In this document: positions 1-10,689 of the stretch, one piece after another
How positions within the stretch are numbered: the first letter of the stretch is position 1
Layout of the letters: every line of letters begins with the position of its first letter
Assembly (NCBI GenBank): GCA_029876055.1
Contig: CM056874.1
Coordinates: forward strand, 3,472,001 to 3,536,000
Reading direction: 5' to 3'
DNA: 64,000 nt
Origin: Madurella fahalii
Lineage: Eukaryota > Ascomycota > Sordariomycetes > Sordariales
Notes under the pieces: model-generated
The model's database searches: none
Seen by the model: only the letters and a program-made list of their open reading frames with translations
What the model was told of the DNA's origin: nothing
Position numbers and translations under genes: made by a program

Positions 1-4
1 CATC

Positions 5-2663
5 ATGGCCTCCGCAACGCGCGTGCAGCCGCCATGGGAGCCCCCGCGACCATCCTACTCCCCCTCCGACCTCAAACTCCCTCACTTAAAGGTGTTCAAT
101 TCCCTCACTAAAGCGAAAGACACCTTCATACCGGAGAAGAGCGATGTCGTTACCTGGTAGTAAGTTGACCTTGCAATGCTTGATGCTGGTCTCTGAACTC
201 TACTCTGCTGACGACGAATCTCACCCCGCAGCACCTGTGGGCCGACTACTTACGACGACGCGCATCTTGGGCATGCTCGGAATTATGTTTCGACCGACAT
301 AATCCGCCGTATAATGCGAGATTACTTCCAGCTGCCCGTCCAGTTCGTCATGAATATTACCGACGTACGTCGCACCGTTTTCCCTTGCGCAAACGTGTCG
401 CTGATGAGGCGCATGCACCGAACAGGTCGATGACAAGATCATCCTCCGCGCCAGGCAACAGTATTTCTTCGAGCAATTCAAAAAGGAGCACGGTGGAAAA
501 GCAGATGGAGCCCTCGGTACCACTGCTCTAGAGACTATCCGGGCGGCTTTCCAACAATTCGTGCGCACGCGTCTTCCGCTTCTGCCAGATGATGTCGCGC
601 CGGAAACATATGGGAAATTGGTGGGGCAACATTACAAACGGGTCCTCGATGGCGAGGCCCTGACGCCAGGCGATGTGCCAGGAGATAAGGAGGCCAAGCT
701 GAAGATGCACATCAAGGCAGCAGCTGCTGCTGCCGAAGCCCTCCAACACCCGTCCACTTCGTCATCTCTCCTACAACAGACAGAGGATATTCTCCTACCA
801 TACCTGGACTCATTGCACAGCTCCAGTATCGATTCCCACGACCATGAGTTATTCCTTGGTCTCACTCGCAAGTTCGAAAATCGTTTTTTCGAAGACATGG
901 GTGCCCTCAATGTGCTAAAGCCGGACGTCTTGACCCGCGTGTCCGAGTATATCCCGCAAATTGTCAGCTTCGTGGCTAAGATTGTCGACAACAAGTTCGC
1001 GTATCAGACTCCTGACGGTTCCGTCTATTTCGACATCGAGGCTTTTGAGAAAGCCGGCCACGTCTACGCCCGGCTCGAACCTCACAGCAGGAATGACAAG
1101 GGTCTCTTAGCTGACGGCGAAGGCTCGCTTACACGCACATCGGTCAAGCGCAACGAAAGTGACTTTGCTCTGTGGGTTTCCTCTCTGTCTAGCTTCCAGG
1201 GAGCACCAACTTGATCACTGACTCGCCACAGTTGGAAAGCTAGTAAGCCGGGTGAGCCGTCATGGCCCAGTCCTTGGGGAGAAGGGCGTCCAGGTTGGCA
1301 TATCGAGTGCTCCGCCATGGCATCAGCAGTTCTGGGCCGAGTCATCGACTTGCACTCTGGGGGCTGTGATCTGCGCTTTCCACATCACGACAATGAGCTA
1401 GCTCAGTCAGAAGCGTACTGGACAGTCGACAATGCTCGCGTCCAGTGGGTCAACTACTTCCTCCACATGGGCCACCTGAGTATCCAGGGGTTGAAGATGA
1501 GCAAAAGTCTGAAGAATTTCACCACTGTCCGCGATGCCTTGCTTCAACCAGAATGGACCTCGCGATCCCTTCGCATCTGCTTCTTGTTAAGCCCTTGGCA
1601 AGATGGTATTGAAGTAACAGAGGATGTGTTGAAGGCCACGGCGGCTTGGGAAAGCAAGATGAACAACCTGTTCGTCAAGAGCCTGGAGGCTGCTCGGGGC
1701 CGCGGAAATAGCACGACGGATCTCTACGATGAGCAGAAGGCCAGTCCGACGGACCGACAGCTCTTCGCTGCGTTGGAAGCGGCAAAAGAGAGGCTGGATG
1801 AAGCACTACGCGACTCGTTTAACACGCCGGCGGCTATGCGAGTCCTGTCTGATCTCGTCAACGAGTACAATCTTGCTTCTAAACCGTCCGATGGCATACT
1901 CTTGCTCATCTCAAGCTGGATAACCCGCATTGTTACCATTTTCGGTCTAGACCCCGAAGGCGACTTCAAGGATGCAACACGCGTGGCATGGTCCGGCCTT
2001 GAGATCCCAGCCATGGCCCGCCCCTATATCTATGCAGCGTCCGAGCTACGAGACAAGGTCAGGCAGCTCGCCTGTGCCCAGGCTATCGATCACACGGCGC
2101 TCCAGGAAAGCATCGATGAGGCTCGCGGGCCGCTGAGCAAGACTGGTGCTGAAGTGCAGGCAACGACGGAGTTGGATACTACCGCTCACGCGCAGGTCTT
2201 GGACATGTTCATCCAAGATACCACCAGACTTGCGCAAGAAAAGGCGCCGGCAAGGGATCTTCTTGAACTTTGCGACCAGCTCCGAGATACGCACCTCTGG
2301 AACCTCGGAATCTATCTCGAGGACCGCGACCCGCCACTACCCGCCGTGGTGCGCCCGGTTGATCGGTTCTTACGAAATACTCGGGCCGCACGCGAAGCCG
2401 ATGCCGCTGCTAAGGCGGAGGCGAGGCGAAAGAGGGAGGAAGAAGAGGCAGAAAGGAAGAGAGTGCTCGCTGAGAAGGCAAAGAAGAGCCACTTGGAGTT
2501 GTTCCGAACGGACGAGTTCTCGGAGTGGGACTCGGATGGCATTCCACTAAAAGACGCAAGCGGGACGGAGATTTCGAAGAGTAGGAGGAAGAAGTTGGTA
2601 AAGGAATGGGAGAAGCAAAAGGCCCTGCATGAGGCATGGTTGGCTGCAAATGCGGCCAGCTAG
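5..2663 (+). CDS. Cysteinyl-tRNA synthetase (cysteine--tRNA ligase), start near window edge
   Basis: Charges tRNA-Cys with cysteine using ATP. Four exons join in frame: 5-159, 232-364, 426-1171 and 1232-2663, giving about 821 residues. Introns are 160-231, 365-425 and 1172-1231; the last uses a GTGGGT donor and restores the reading ALWKASKPGEP. The class I signature HLGH is at residues 63-66, just after the zinc-ligand motif CGPT (Cys54). Further zinc ligands are the Cys of HIECS (about 371) and the HHDNE motif (about 395). The second class I signature, KMSKS, is at about 433-437. The C-terminus ends in a highly charged Lys/Glu-rich extension (about 735-821), usual for eukaryotic CysRS. The first ATG lies only 4 nt from the window edge, so an upstream start or a mitochondrial leader cannot be excluded. 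Family assignment is firm; the exact N-terminus is not. Confidence 0.95.
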
Positions 2664-3344
2664 TAGAAGCATGTCTCTGGAAGCGTTACCGTTCTGCTCT
2701 CTCAATAGAAGAAGTAACTCGCCGTCGACGATAGACTGGAGCAGCAGGCGTTGGAGCATTTCGTCGTTCGAGAACTCGAGCAACTTTTGACATGGGCAAA
2801 GGAGTTTGGGAGTCTGATCCCCGTTACCCCCGCCTGACATGGTTGAGTTTCTCGTTTTGCGTTTCATTGGTGCCTTGCCCGAAGTGAAACGCTGGTTAGC
2901 TACAAGTCAGCTCGGAGTCGCATTCGGGTTCGCTTCCCGCCCCTCGAGCCCCCTTTCCACTCCCTCCGACCACCCACGTGCTTCGCATTCGAATCCGGGT
3001 TCTCGATAATAATAAAAGCCCTGAGAGGGTTCCAGTGCTTGTGGGCCCCTGCGGGGCCGCGCGTCGGCCGCTGCTCCGCTCCCGGTGACTCCGACTCAAC
3101 TTGGCTATTGAACCCGGGCATGCATCCGCTCAACCCCGCAAACAGAGGTTACGAGGTGTCAGTTCTCTCAGCCGCGGACCAGCTATAAGAAGGGCGGCTG
3201 GACCGACCAACCTAACTACCGCTCCACAAGTTGACGATTGACTCCATCTAAGTTCTTCTCAGGGTAGGACAAACTTCATTTTCCGTTCAAGAACGAATCC
3301 GAGTTCTAATTGGTGGTCTAACGTCTTCGTTGATATCCTCCATA
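2664..3344. other. Intergenic region; 3' UTR of CysRS and promoter of the SDR gene
   Basis: No coding region is supported in these 681 bases. The right half should hold the promoter of the downstream dehydrogenase: a TATA-like CTATAAGA lies at 3183-3190, about 160 bases before its ATG. Several short open frames here lack any family resemblance. Confidence 0.6.
3183..3190 (+). promoter_or_regulatory. TATA-like element upstream of the SDR gene
   Basis: CTATAAGA lies about 155-160 bases before the ATG at 3345, a normal distance for a fungal core promoter with a 5' UTR of roughly 100 bases. Assigned from motif and position only. Confidence 0.4.
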
Positions 3345-4130
3345 ATGGCTTCTGCTCAGGGCAAGACGGCTATAATCACAGGTGCCGCCGGCGGTCTCGG
3401 CAAGGCCATCGCAGACGCCTTCCTGGCAGCAGGTGCCAATGTTGTCATCTGTGATGTCAACCTCCAGCGTATCGCCGCGGTCGATGATGAATGGGCCAAA
3501 TCTCACGCTGGCAAGTTTCTTACTCAGCAAACGGATGTCACGGACGAGGCCGCCGTGCAGAAGCTTGTCGACCTTGCCGTCGCAAAATTTGGCCGCCTTG
3601 ACATCCTTGTCAACAATGCCGCTATCATGGACGACTTCTCCCCCGTCGGGGCCTGCTCCAAGGAGATGTGGGACCGCGTCCTCAACATCAATCTGAACGG
3701 TCCCTTCATCACCACCAAGGCCACCATTGCCCAATTCGAGAAGCAGGAGCCCGCCGGTGGCGTTATTATCAACATCGGCTCCAACGCCAGCATCTACGGC
3801 TTCAAGAGCGGCACCGCCTACACCGTTTCCAAGGCTGGCGTCATGGCTCTAACCAAGAGCACGGCCGGGTTCTACGGGGACAAGGGAATCTACTGCGTTG
3901 CCCTGCTGCTGGGCGGCATGGGCAACACAAACATCACGGACGCCTTTGCGCAGGGCATGCACATGGAAATGTTCCAGAAGATCCAGGCATCGCAGTCGCA
4001 ATTTACGCCCGAGAAGAACGTGCCCATCGAGAGCGTCGCCAAGTACTGCCTCTTCCTTAGCGACAAGGACATCGCACCGAGCGCGAACGGGTCGTGCATT
4101 GCGTTTAACAAGAACTGGCCCGAGGCATAA
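3345..4130 (+). CDS. Short-chain dehydrogenase/reductase (classical SDR), 261 aa
   Basis: NAD(P)(H)-dependent oxidoreductase of the classical SDR fold; substrate unknown. Single exon. The cofactor-binding TGAAGGLG is at residues 12-19, the NNAA structural motif starts at Asn90, and the catalytic residues are Ser146 (NIGS), Tyr159 and Lys163 (YTVSK). The start is ATG 3345 (MASAQGKTAI); the frame stays open further upstream, but only a TTG precedes it. After the active site the usual 'PG' turn is replaced by LLGGMGNTNITD, so the substrate loop differs from textbook members. There is no signal peptide, no membrane segment and no C-terminal peroxisomal signal (it ends PEA), so it is probably cytosolic. 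Neighbours give no pathway hint. Confidence 0.93.
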   Translation: MASAQGKTAIITGAAGGLGKAIADAFLAAGANVVICDVNLQRIAAVDDEWAKSHAGKFLTQQTDVTDEAAVQKLVDLAVAKFGRLDILVNNAAIMDDFSPVGACSKEMWDRVLNINLNGPFITTKATIAQFEKQEPAGGVIINIGSNASIYGFKSGTAYTVSKAGVMALTKSTAGFYGDKGIYCVALLLGGMGNTNITDAFAQGMHMEMFQKIQASQSQFTPEKNVPIESVAKYCLFLSDKDIAPSANGSCIAFNKNWPEA

Positions 4131-4189
4131 CGGAGCATGTATAGGGGGCATGAGTAGGAAGGGTTGCCAAGACAAGGCTCCAAGGGGTA

Positions 4190-4195
4190 AATAAA
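4190..4195 (+). terminator. Poly(A) signal AATAAA after the SDR gene
   Basis: A canonical AATAAA lies 60 bases after the SDR stop codon, placed as expected for 3' end formation. Motif-based call. Confidence 0.5.
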
Positions 4196-4293
4196 CAGAA
4201 ACCCTGAGCCGAGTCGATAACGTTAGTCGCTTCGGTCGCATCGTCGTAGCAGAAACGATTCTCACACCCAATTATAATCCCCATTAATCCCAT

Positions 4294-4340
4294 GCTACTA
4301 CTACTGTTGCTACTGCTACTGCTACTGCTACTGCTACTAC
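4294..4340. repeat. Imperfect trinucleotide microsatellite (CTA/CTG)n
   Basis: About 47 bases of CTA and CTG/GCTACT triplets lie between the convergent SDR and secreted-protein genes. On the minus strand it would read as a poly-Ser run in a short frame, but nothing supports that frame as coding. Confidence 0.85.
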
Positions 4341-4540
4341 ATCCCATCGTCCGCTACCTTTCCAGTTTCTTTGATGAGCAAAGGAGGGTTGAGAAGGACC
4401 GTGCTAAGAAACCCTAGCCTAGCTAAGACAGAACAAGAACCAAGAGATCGCCCCTTAACGTTCCCCGTCCTTCGAAACCCTGGTTTGCCCGCCCAACCCC
4501 TTCCCGTGCCCTCTCCACCCAATGAGTGAAGCCCTTCGCT

Positions 4541-5029
4541 TTACCAGATGCGCCTGGGGACGCAGTACGGGCTCTGGTTCTGCCAGTTGTAGCTGCAAGT
4601 TTGGGTCCAGCCACACCAGCCGCCAAACTAAAATCGTGTTTTCATCGTTGTTAGCGGTGCTGCAATCTTTCCAAGGCCCTCCCCCCCCCCCCCCCCAGGC
4701 CTCTCCCGACAAAAAAATGAAAGATGATTTGTGTCAAAACTCACCACCCAGTGGCCGGACCAGTCGCAGACCCTCCAGCCACGGTTGTTCCACGTGCACG
4801 AGTAGGAGCCGGGCCGGCACTCCTGGCTGGGCGGGAACCAGTCGTGCTGGGTCTCGAAATTACCACCGGCGGCGGCGGCGACGCCGGCCCCAGCCATGTC
4901 GGCGGTCTCAGCCGTGTTGGCGGCTCCGGCGACATCGGCGGCTTCGGCTGTGTTGGCGACCTCGACGGGGCTGGGGGCGGCCATGGCGAGGCTGGCGGCC
5001 AGGGCAACGAGCACGGCGTGGAACTTCAT
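4541..5029 (-). CDS. Small secreted cysteine-rich protein with two C-x5/6-C-x9/10-C modules
   Basis: Unknown function; likely extracellular. Two exons on the minus strand, 5029-4745 and 4627-4541, split by a 117-nt intron (4744-4628, GTGAGT donor, TTTTAG acceptor) that joins in phase 0, giving 123 residues. Residues 1-18 are a clear signal peptide (MKFHAVLVALAASLAMAA). A low-complexity Ala/Glu/Thr-rich linker follows, perhaps a propeptide. The C-terminal half has six cysteines in two similar modules: ECRPGSYSCTWNNRGWRVC (C-x6-C-x9-C) and WCGWTQTCSYNWQNQSPYC (C-x5-C-x10-C), both Trp/Asn/Tyr-rich. Without splicing, the frame would run into a Gly-rich translation of the intron's G-tract. A minus-strand TATA-like TATATA sits about 155 bases upstream. 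It could be an effector, a cell-wall-binding or an antimicrobial-type protein; the sequence does not decide. Confidence 0.82.
4681..4696. repeat. C16 homopolymer (G16 in the transcript) inside an intron
   Basis: Sixteen consecutive C on the plus strand lie within the intron of the small secreted protein gene, so the pre-mRNA carries a G16 tract. The length may be unstable or affected by sequencing error. Confidence 0.9.
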
Positions 5030-5929
5030 TTTGTTGTCTTTTCGGGGGGGAGGATTTTCTCAATGAGAGAGGCTTGTGCTTTGCTTGGGGTTGTTTTCTT
5101 GAGCAGGTGAGAGACTGGCTTGTGAAGGATGATGATGAGAGAGATGAGAAGGGATGGATCTGGGGGGTTGAGTTCGGCGGGAATATATACTTTTCCCTCC
5201 CCCCCCTTTTCCCGCTCACAACATACTGCACATCCATCACAACACAATCTCTCGTGCTAGATGGAAGCAAGTTCCTGTGGGGTTGCGGTAGAAACCAAGG
5301 TGGCTCAAGAATGCAAAGAAGACATGGAACGAGTCGTCTTGTGATTTGCATGTCTTGGTTGCTCGTTCTCGACCGGGCCCGCCTCGAAGCTGGGGTAGGA
5401 AAACCAGCTGAGACCACGTTCCTCGCTGAACACCTCCGGTATTACCATGGAACTGGCACCTATAGGGTTTTGAACATGACGTCGTCAATCTTCGATGTCT
5501 ATGTAGTAGCAAAAGTCACATCCATCGGTGGTTTGGATATATAACGGGTTTTGCTGCAAGCGGGGCTTTGTGCAGCTGCGTCTCCCTGCAGTTCTGTCAG
5601 CCCGAACTACAGTTGCCGGTTCATATCTATCGTTTCTGTAGTAGCTGGGATGTGATTGGTGTGACGAGAAACTATGTTGGGAAGCTAGTAAACAAAACGG
5701 TCAGTCCGAGGAATGCTTCATCCGGCCAATCGGGCCTTTCGCGACAACAGCTCAGATCAATTCCAGGCTTATACCTGCCGCCTCGTCGATGCATTCCGAT
5801 CCGCCTGTTTATGACGCCTCTATGCTTCACATTTCTGAGCACATTCATTTCACGCCTGCGACGCCGCGCTGCAGAATAACCAACCCCTGAATGTCTCGCA
5901 CTAAATTTAACAACTCGTGCTCGAGCGTC
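5030..5929. other. Intergenic; promoter of the secreted-protein gene
   Basis: No gene supported. Read on the minus strand, GTATATATTC at 5181-5190 is a TATA-like element about 155 bases before the ATG at 5029, with a pyrimidine-rich stretch next to it. The left part is probably its promoter and 5' UTR; the right part is the 3' flank of the acyl-CoA synthetase gene. Confidence 0.5.
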
Positions 5930-7862
5930 TCACCTCCCAGCCGCCAGCAACTCCTTCGCCATATCCCTCAGCTTGAACTTCTGGATCTTGCCGCTCGCCG
6001 TCTTGGGATATTCGCGCACGAACCAAACATGCTTGGGCACAAGGTGGCTTGACAGGTGAGTCCTCACCCACTCCCGCACCATCTCCCTCGTGAGCACCTC
6101 CCCGTTCTTCTCGCCCACAACCTCCTCCCCTTCCGTCTTGACCGCGTCGCGCACAATAACAAACGCGCCGACGCTCTCCCCGTACCTCTCGTCCGGCACC
6201 CCGACCACGCTCGCCTCCGCCACGAGCGGGTGCTGGAACAGACAGTTCTCGATCTCCAGCGGGTGGATGTTCTCCCCGCCGCGGATAATCAGGTCCTTGA
6301 TCCTCCCCGTGATCTCCACGTACCCCTGCTCATCCATGCTCGCCTCGTCGCCGCTATACATCCAGACCACCTCCCTCCCTCCCTCGTCCACCTCCACCGT
6401 CCTCACCTCCTCCGTCCGCTCCTCATCCCCCCAGTACCCCTTCATGACCAGGTACCCCGCGGCCGCCAGCTCCCCGCGCTCCCCGATCGGCAACACCCTA
6501 GACCGATCCGCCGGGTCCACCACCTTGACCTTCGTATGCGGCATCGCCCTTCCCACCGACGCCGTGCGCTTCACAAACGGGTCGCCCGGCGTCGTCATGC
6601 AGCTGACGGGGCTCGTCTCCGTCATGCCATAGCAGATGACCAGGTCCCGCAGGCCCAGCGTGTCGTACAGCTTGCGCATGAGCGACTCGGGGACCGAGCT
6701 CCCCGCGCCGATGCCCTTGCGCAGGTGGGTCGGGAGCGCCCGGATGTGCTCCTCGGGGAGGATGTGTGGGCGCAGCAACTCCAGCATGGCGACAAACATG
6801 GTCGCGACGCCGTAGAGGCCCGTGGCCCGGTGCTCGGCGGCCATCTTGAGCGTGGCGAGCGGGTCGAAGGCGGGCGAGGGGAACAGGATGGCCGCGCCCG
6901 TCGTCGCCGTCGCCATGTAGCCGAGGACGGAGCCGAAGCAGTGGAAGAGCGGCGGCGGGCATACGATCAGGTCCGAGGGGTTGAGGCCCATGCGGTGGGC
7001 GATGAAGGAGCCGTTGTTGAGGATGTTGGTGTGCGAGAGCATGGCGGCTTTGGGATGCGACGTCGTGCCCGACGTGAACTGGATGTTGATTGTTTCCGAC
7101 GCGGAAAGGGGTGCGTCCGGGGTGATCGGGCGGGTAGCGTAGCTCGAGGAGGTGCGGATCGTGCTGAGGTCCGGGATGAGCGAGGTGAATGGTGTGAGTG
7201 AGCGCAACGAGGCGAGAGGGGGAAAGTTGGATAGCGGGTGCGAAGCCGAATTGTCGACTACGACGGCTGTCTTGAGAGTGGGGATCTCGGGTGATTCAAT
7301 GCGTCCCGATTCGAGATCCGGAATGACGGTTTGTAGAAGCGGTAGGTTGCTTCGCCCGCGGCAGGGTTTGTAGGAGAGATCGGTAACGGCGCCGATGATC
7401 AGCAGCTCAACCCCTAGGTGGTTCAGTGCCGCCGTGACCTGCTTGACGTTGAAACCCGGATTTAACGGGACGAGGATAGCGCCCAGCTTGAAGATAGCGT
7501 ACGTAAGAGCGGCAAACTCGGCGCAGTTCCCTAGGCTCACGGCTACGCGATCCCCCTTCTTGACGCCCAGGGAGCGGAGGGAGTGGGCAATCGCGTTAGA
7601 TGCGAGATCCAGACCGTCGTAGGTGAGTGTTGTCTCCGAAACAGCTGGGACGCCGCCGGGGGCAATGTTTGGCAGCGCATCTCGGCTTGTTGTCGGCGAG
7701 CGGGAGATGACGGCTGGGCGGTCACCGAATTGCGAGACGACAGAGGAAAAGTGTTCGGGGATAATGTGCGGGAGCAATGGCGGCTTCCGGAGTGTTAGTA
7801 TAGCTCTCCAATTGTGGCCCGGATGGTCCTCATACCTCTGTCGGTCCCTGGCTGACGCTCAT
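5930..7862 (-). CDS. AMP-forming acyl-CoA synthetase / AMP-binding ligase, 626 aa
   Basis: Adenylate-forming enzyme that activates a carboxylic acid, probably a medium-chain or branched fatty acid, to its CoA ester. Two exons: a 27-nt first exon (7862-7836, MSVSQGPTE) and a long second exon (7783-5930). The 52-nt intron (7835-7784) has a GTATGA donor, a perfect TACTAAC branch point and a GAAG acceptor. Without it the long frame has no ATG near its N-terminus, only TTG. ANL motifs: FTSGTTSHPK phosphate loop at about 245-254, YGMTETSP at about 394-401, YSGDE...GRIKDLIIRGGENI (hinge region), and the catalytic C-terminal Lys at about 608 in KTASGKIQK. It ends AAGR, so no SKL-type peroxisomal signal. 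It lies next to and in the same orientation as the GT32 gene, but 1.6 kb apart. Confidence 0.92.
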
Positions 7863-9429
7863 CGTCAACCCCCCGATCGTCCTCACCGCCCCGCCGCAAG
7901 CTCTCCCAGCACTCTGCCCGGCTTGCGCGCAGAGCGGGAGGGCTCGGGTGCGCCTGCGCAGGAATCCATTGCCCAGGGTCGAGGAGCACAGAACTCCTGT
8001 GGCCGGCCGAGAGTGAATGCGCATTGTGTTCCCCCCTTGTGCTCAGTCTGTTTAACCACCCAAGAGTCCCACCGAATCTCGAGCAACGTTCAGATTCGTC
8101 ACAAACACGGCAGCATGACAAGGAACTCCTACCGAGGCGAGAAACAAGGCAGGTAAAGGATTGGAAAACAAAGAGGGACAAGAACAAGAACAGGAACAGG
8201 AACAGGGAGAAGACATCGCGACCTGTCGCGGAGTCGGGTCCAGTGATCGGCCTCGCTCAACCTCTAGCGTTGTCTGGCAGTCGATGACCGAGGCAAAGCC
8301 CGTGCCTAAACACGGAAGGTCCAGCCCCCAGCGCGTCTTGGCAGTTGGAGGAGGGCCCTCGAGAAATGCGGGGTGTCAGCGGTTTCCCCACAGATACCCC
8401 AGCGTCCCCTATGTAATTAGCGTACAGTACGGTACAGTGCTGTGGGTATGTAACAGCGAGGACCGATGGTTGCCGCCTGTCACAGCTCCTGAAGTGCGCT
8501 GTCCTTGTTCGAGAACGATGCAGAATTCCAGCCACTCCCGCAATTATACTTTTCCTTGATCGTATCAATCGCATTCTTGACCCCCCTCCGCCGACCGTCC
8601 CTTTCATCTATCCTTCTCCATGCAACTGAAAACCCATATGCGTTCGTCTCCTGTCCATCGGCCGATGCCATTTGCACGAGCTGTGCGGGGTTAAGACAAC
8701 CCACTCTCTCCACCGTTTCCTCCATCCACCTCCCCCAAAGAAGGGGTAGCGACTCAAACAAGACAAGGGAAGCGGAACCCGAAAAAGGAGCCGCCCTTGA
8801 ACCACTATCAGCCGGCTTGTTTAGAGCTCGACTCGGCTCCAATCTCGCTCGGCTGTTCTTCGCCTACGGTTGCATCCTAGACTATGTATATCTTAGTGGT
8901 TGGACGTAGAACGGAGTGAGTCGTTACCGACTTATTGGCTCGCCCTAGTGAGCTGATCGAAACACTACATCGTCAGCCGTTTCATAGTGGCCACTGCGAT
9001 AGCATGTTCCGACGGAACATCAGGCCTCGTCAACGGCCGACCAGCCTACCTTAATTTGGACCACCAACCGCCAAGTGGGTATTTCCGACAGGCCAATACT
9101 GGGTCGACACCGTATCATCAGATCTCATGACATGACGCTAACTCCCCACTCTGTATGTACATGTACAACCGTGTCTTGACACGGGTAGGTAAACGCAGGT
9201 CCTTGATCTTTCCATCCGCGAGTTTTCTGTATACTTCTATCCGTGGCCCAGTGACCCGTTGCTGCACCGGAAAAAGCCATCTGTGGTATGCAGCATGCAA
9301 CCTCATAAAAAACGCCGAGCCATGCAGTAAAGGTAGATTAGAACAGAATATGTTGTGCCAAGAGGAAGGAAAATGAATGAATCGTCGTGAGAGCGTGACG
9401 CAAACGGAGAATGCTGGAGCCGGCCCCTT
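7863..9429. other. Intergenic region with a short hexamer repeat and a GTACAGTAC palindrome
   Basis: 1.57 kb without a supported gene. Its left side is the promoter of the acyl-CoA synthetase gene. It contains an AGAACA/GGAACA hexamer run (8178-8207) and the near-palindrome at 8421-8440. Confidence 0.5.
8178..8207. repeat. Short (GAACA[A/G])n hexamer repeat
   Basis: Five tandem units of GAACAA/GAACAG are visible, located about 320-345 bases upstream of the acyl-CoA synthetase start. Confidence 0.75.
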
Positions 9430-10689
9430 TCATTGTTCGCCGATATGCCGCTCGCTTTCGGGTTTCCACGTTCCTGTGGTAGAGAAATCACGGGTTAGCT
9501 TCTGGACTTGGGGAACGCGACGCTGGGGGCTACCAAATGACTTACCCTCAAAATCGTGCTTCACAAAGGCCATCGGATCGTCATAGTCCTTGGCGCCCAT
9601 CTGCTGGACGCCCGGCGAGAAGCTCGTGATTGGGAGAACAATCACATCTCCCACTCGCTTCGACGTCTCCATGCCCGTAAAGTTTCGGTAGTCGACTGGC
9701 CCCGCGGAGTGCGTCATGTCGAAGTACCGCTCATCGTTGAAGTACTCGAAAATGATGTCCGTCCACAGCGCGGGCCCTGTAAACTCGATGACTTTCCTGT
9801 CGTTGATGTCATTGAGCGATCCGGCCCGCTTGAGCTTCAACGTCTGGTCCGTGATGCGCGTCACCACTTCCCGCAGGATAGGGTGCCCCGGCTTGCTCTG
9901 AATCGTCCATTGGCAAAACTGTATTCTCCGGCTGTACCAGTCCTTCCAGTCCGGCCTGTCCGGGTCCGCCTCAATTCCAATCACCAGTCCAACCGCGTTC
10001 CGCGGGACCGACTCTGGGATCCATTCCAAGGCACTGCGAATCGCGTACGTGTCGATGTCCGAGTAAATGCCTCCTCTTGCCAAAAGGATCAGGTACCGGA
10101 AGAAGTCGGCTTTGAGAACCGGGAGGGGGAGCGCTTCGTACGCTTCCAATACTTCGGGGACCGATGCGTACAGCAGCCGCAACAGGTGCACGGCAACCTG
10201 GTCCGTGATGACCTCGTGTATAAACCCCGGGTGTTGTTCCGTCCAAGTCGCCTCCTGCTCGCGAAAGTTAAACTCGCCTTGCGCGGGCGTCCACTTCCAC
10301 GTCTGCCAAATGTACGCGGGGAATTTGATCTCGACGTCGTAGGGGAACTGATATGCAAGCTTTTCGTAGAGCGTCATCTTCGACGTATCCTGCATCGTCT
10401 TCTGCCCTTGTGGCGAGAGCTTGTCGCGGTTCCCCCCGGCACGTATCGCATTTTCGCCGGAGAGGTCGGGGTCCGACGAGGTCGCCGTCTGTGAGTGTTG
10501 CTCCGGCTCGGAGGCGGTTTGTGCTTTTGGGAACTCGACCGCTGATAACGAGGCAGCCGGCGAACTAGACCGTGTCGTGAGAAAGAGGACGGTAATGAAG
10601 AATGCCGCAGCCACAAGGGCGCGGCGGAACGTGAGCATTGTACAGATTTGCTCGTCTGACGCAGAGAGGAAAGATGTCAGCTGCCGCAT
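9430..10689 (-). CDS. GT32 family glycosyltransferase, OCH1-like mannosyltransferase (type II Golgi protein)
   Basis: Probably transfers mannose from GDP-mannose in the Golgi (initiating outer-chain alpha-1,6-mannosyltransferase family). Two exons, 10689-9546 and 9473-9430; 395 residues from the first ATG. Residues about 21-38 form a single transmembrane anchor preceded by FRR, as in type II membrane enzymes. Starting at Met18 (10638) would leave the short cytosolic tail usual in the family and is an equally good choice. The DXD metal/nucleotide-sugar motif is at 211-213 in GGIYSDIDT, preceded by KADFFRYLILLARGG. The C-terminus joins across a 72-nt intron (9545-9474, GTAAGT donor, GCTAAC branch, CCACAG acceptor) to give VKHDFEGTWKPESE, which fits family members. 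The intron is a multiple of three and stop-free, so the unspliced frame also reads through. Confidence 0.9.
   Translation of the reverse strand: MRQLTSFLSASDEQICTMLTFRRALVAAAFFITVLFLTTRSSSPAASLSAVEFPKAQTASEPEQHSQTATSSDPDLSGENAIRAGGNRDKLSPQGQKTMQDTSKMTLYEKLAYQFPYDVEIKFPAYIWQTWKWTPAQGEFNFREQEATWTEQHPGFIHEVITDQVAVHLLRLLYASVPEVLEAYEALPLPVLKADFFRYLILLARGGIYSDIDTYAIRSALEWIPESVPRNAVGLVIGIEADPDRPDWKDWYSRRIQFCQWTIQSKPGHPILREVVTRITDQTLKLKRAGSLNDINDRKVIEFTGPALWTDIIFEYFNDERYFDMTHSAGPVDYRNFTGMETSKRVGDVIVLPITSFSPGVQQMGAKDYDDPMAFVKHDFEGKSFGSPQRRVPQVQKLTRDFSTTGTWKPESERHIGEQ

Noticed and set aside
4522..5544. 340-codon plus-strand open frame with Arg-rich stretch
   Set aside because: Antisense to the secreted Cys-rich protein; the Arg-rich part is the complement of its Ala/Pro codons and the poly-Pro part is the C16 tract.
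6056..7201. 381-codon plus-strand open frame rich in His, Arg, Pro and Asp
   Set aside because: It lies entirely antisense to the acyl-CoA synthetase exon and reflects that gene's high GC3; no family motif.
9556..10494. 312-codon plus-strand open frame
   Set aside because: Antisense shadow of the GT32 gene, whose motifs and anchor are clear.
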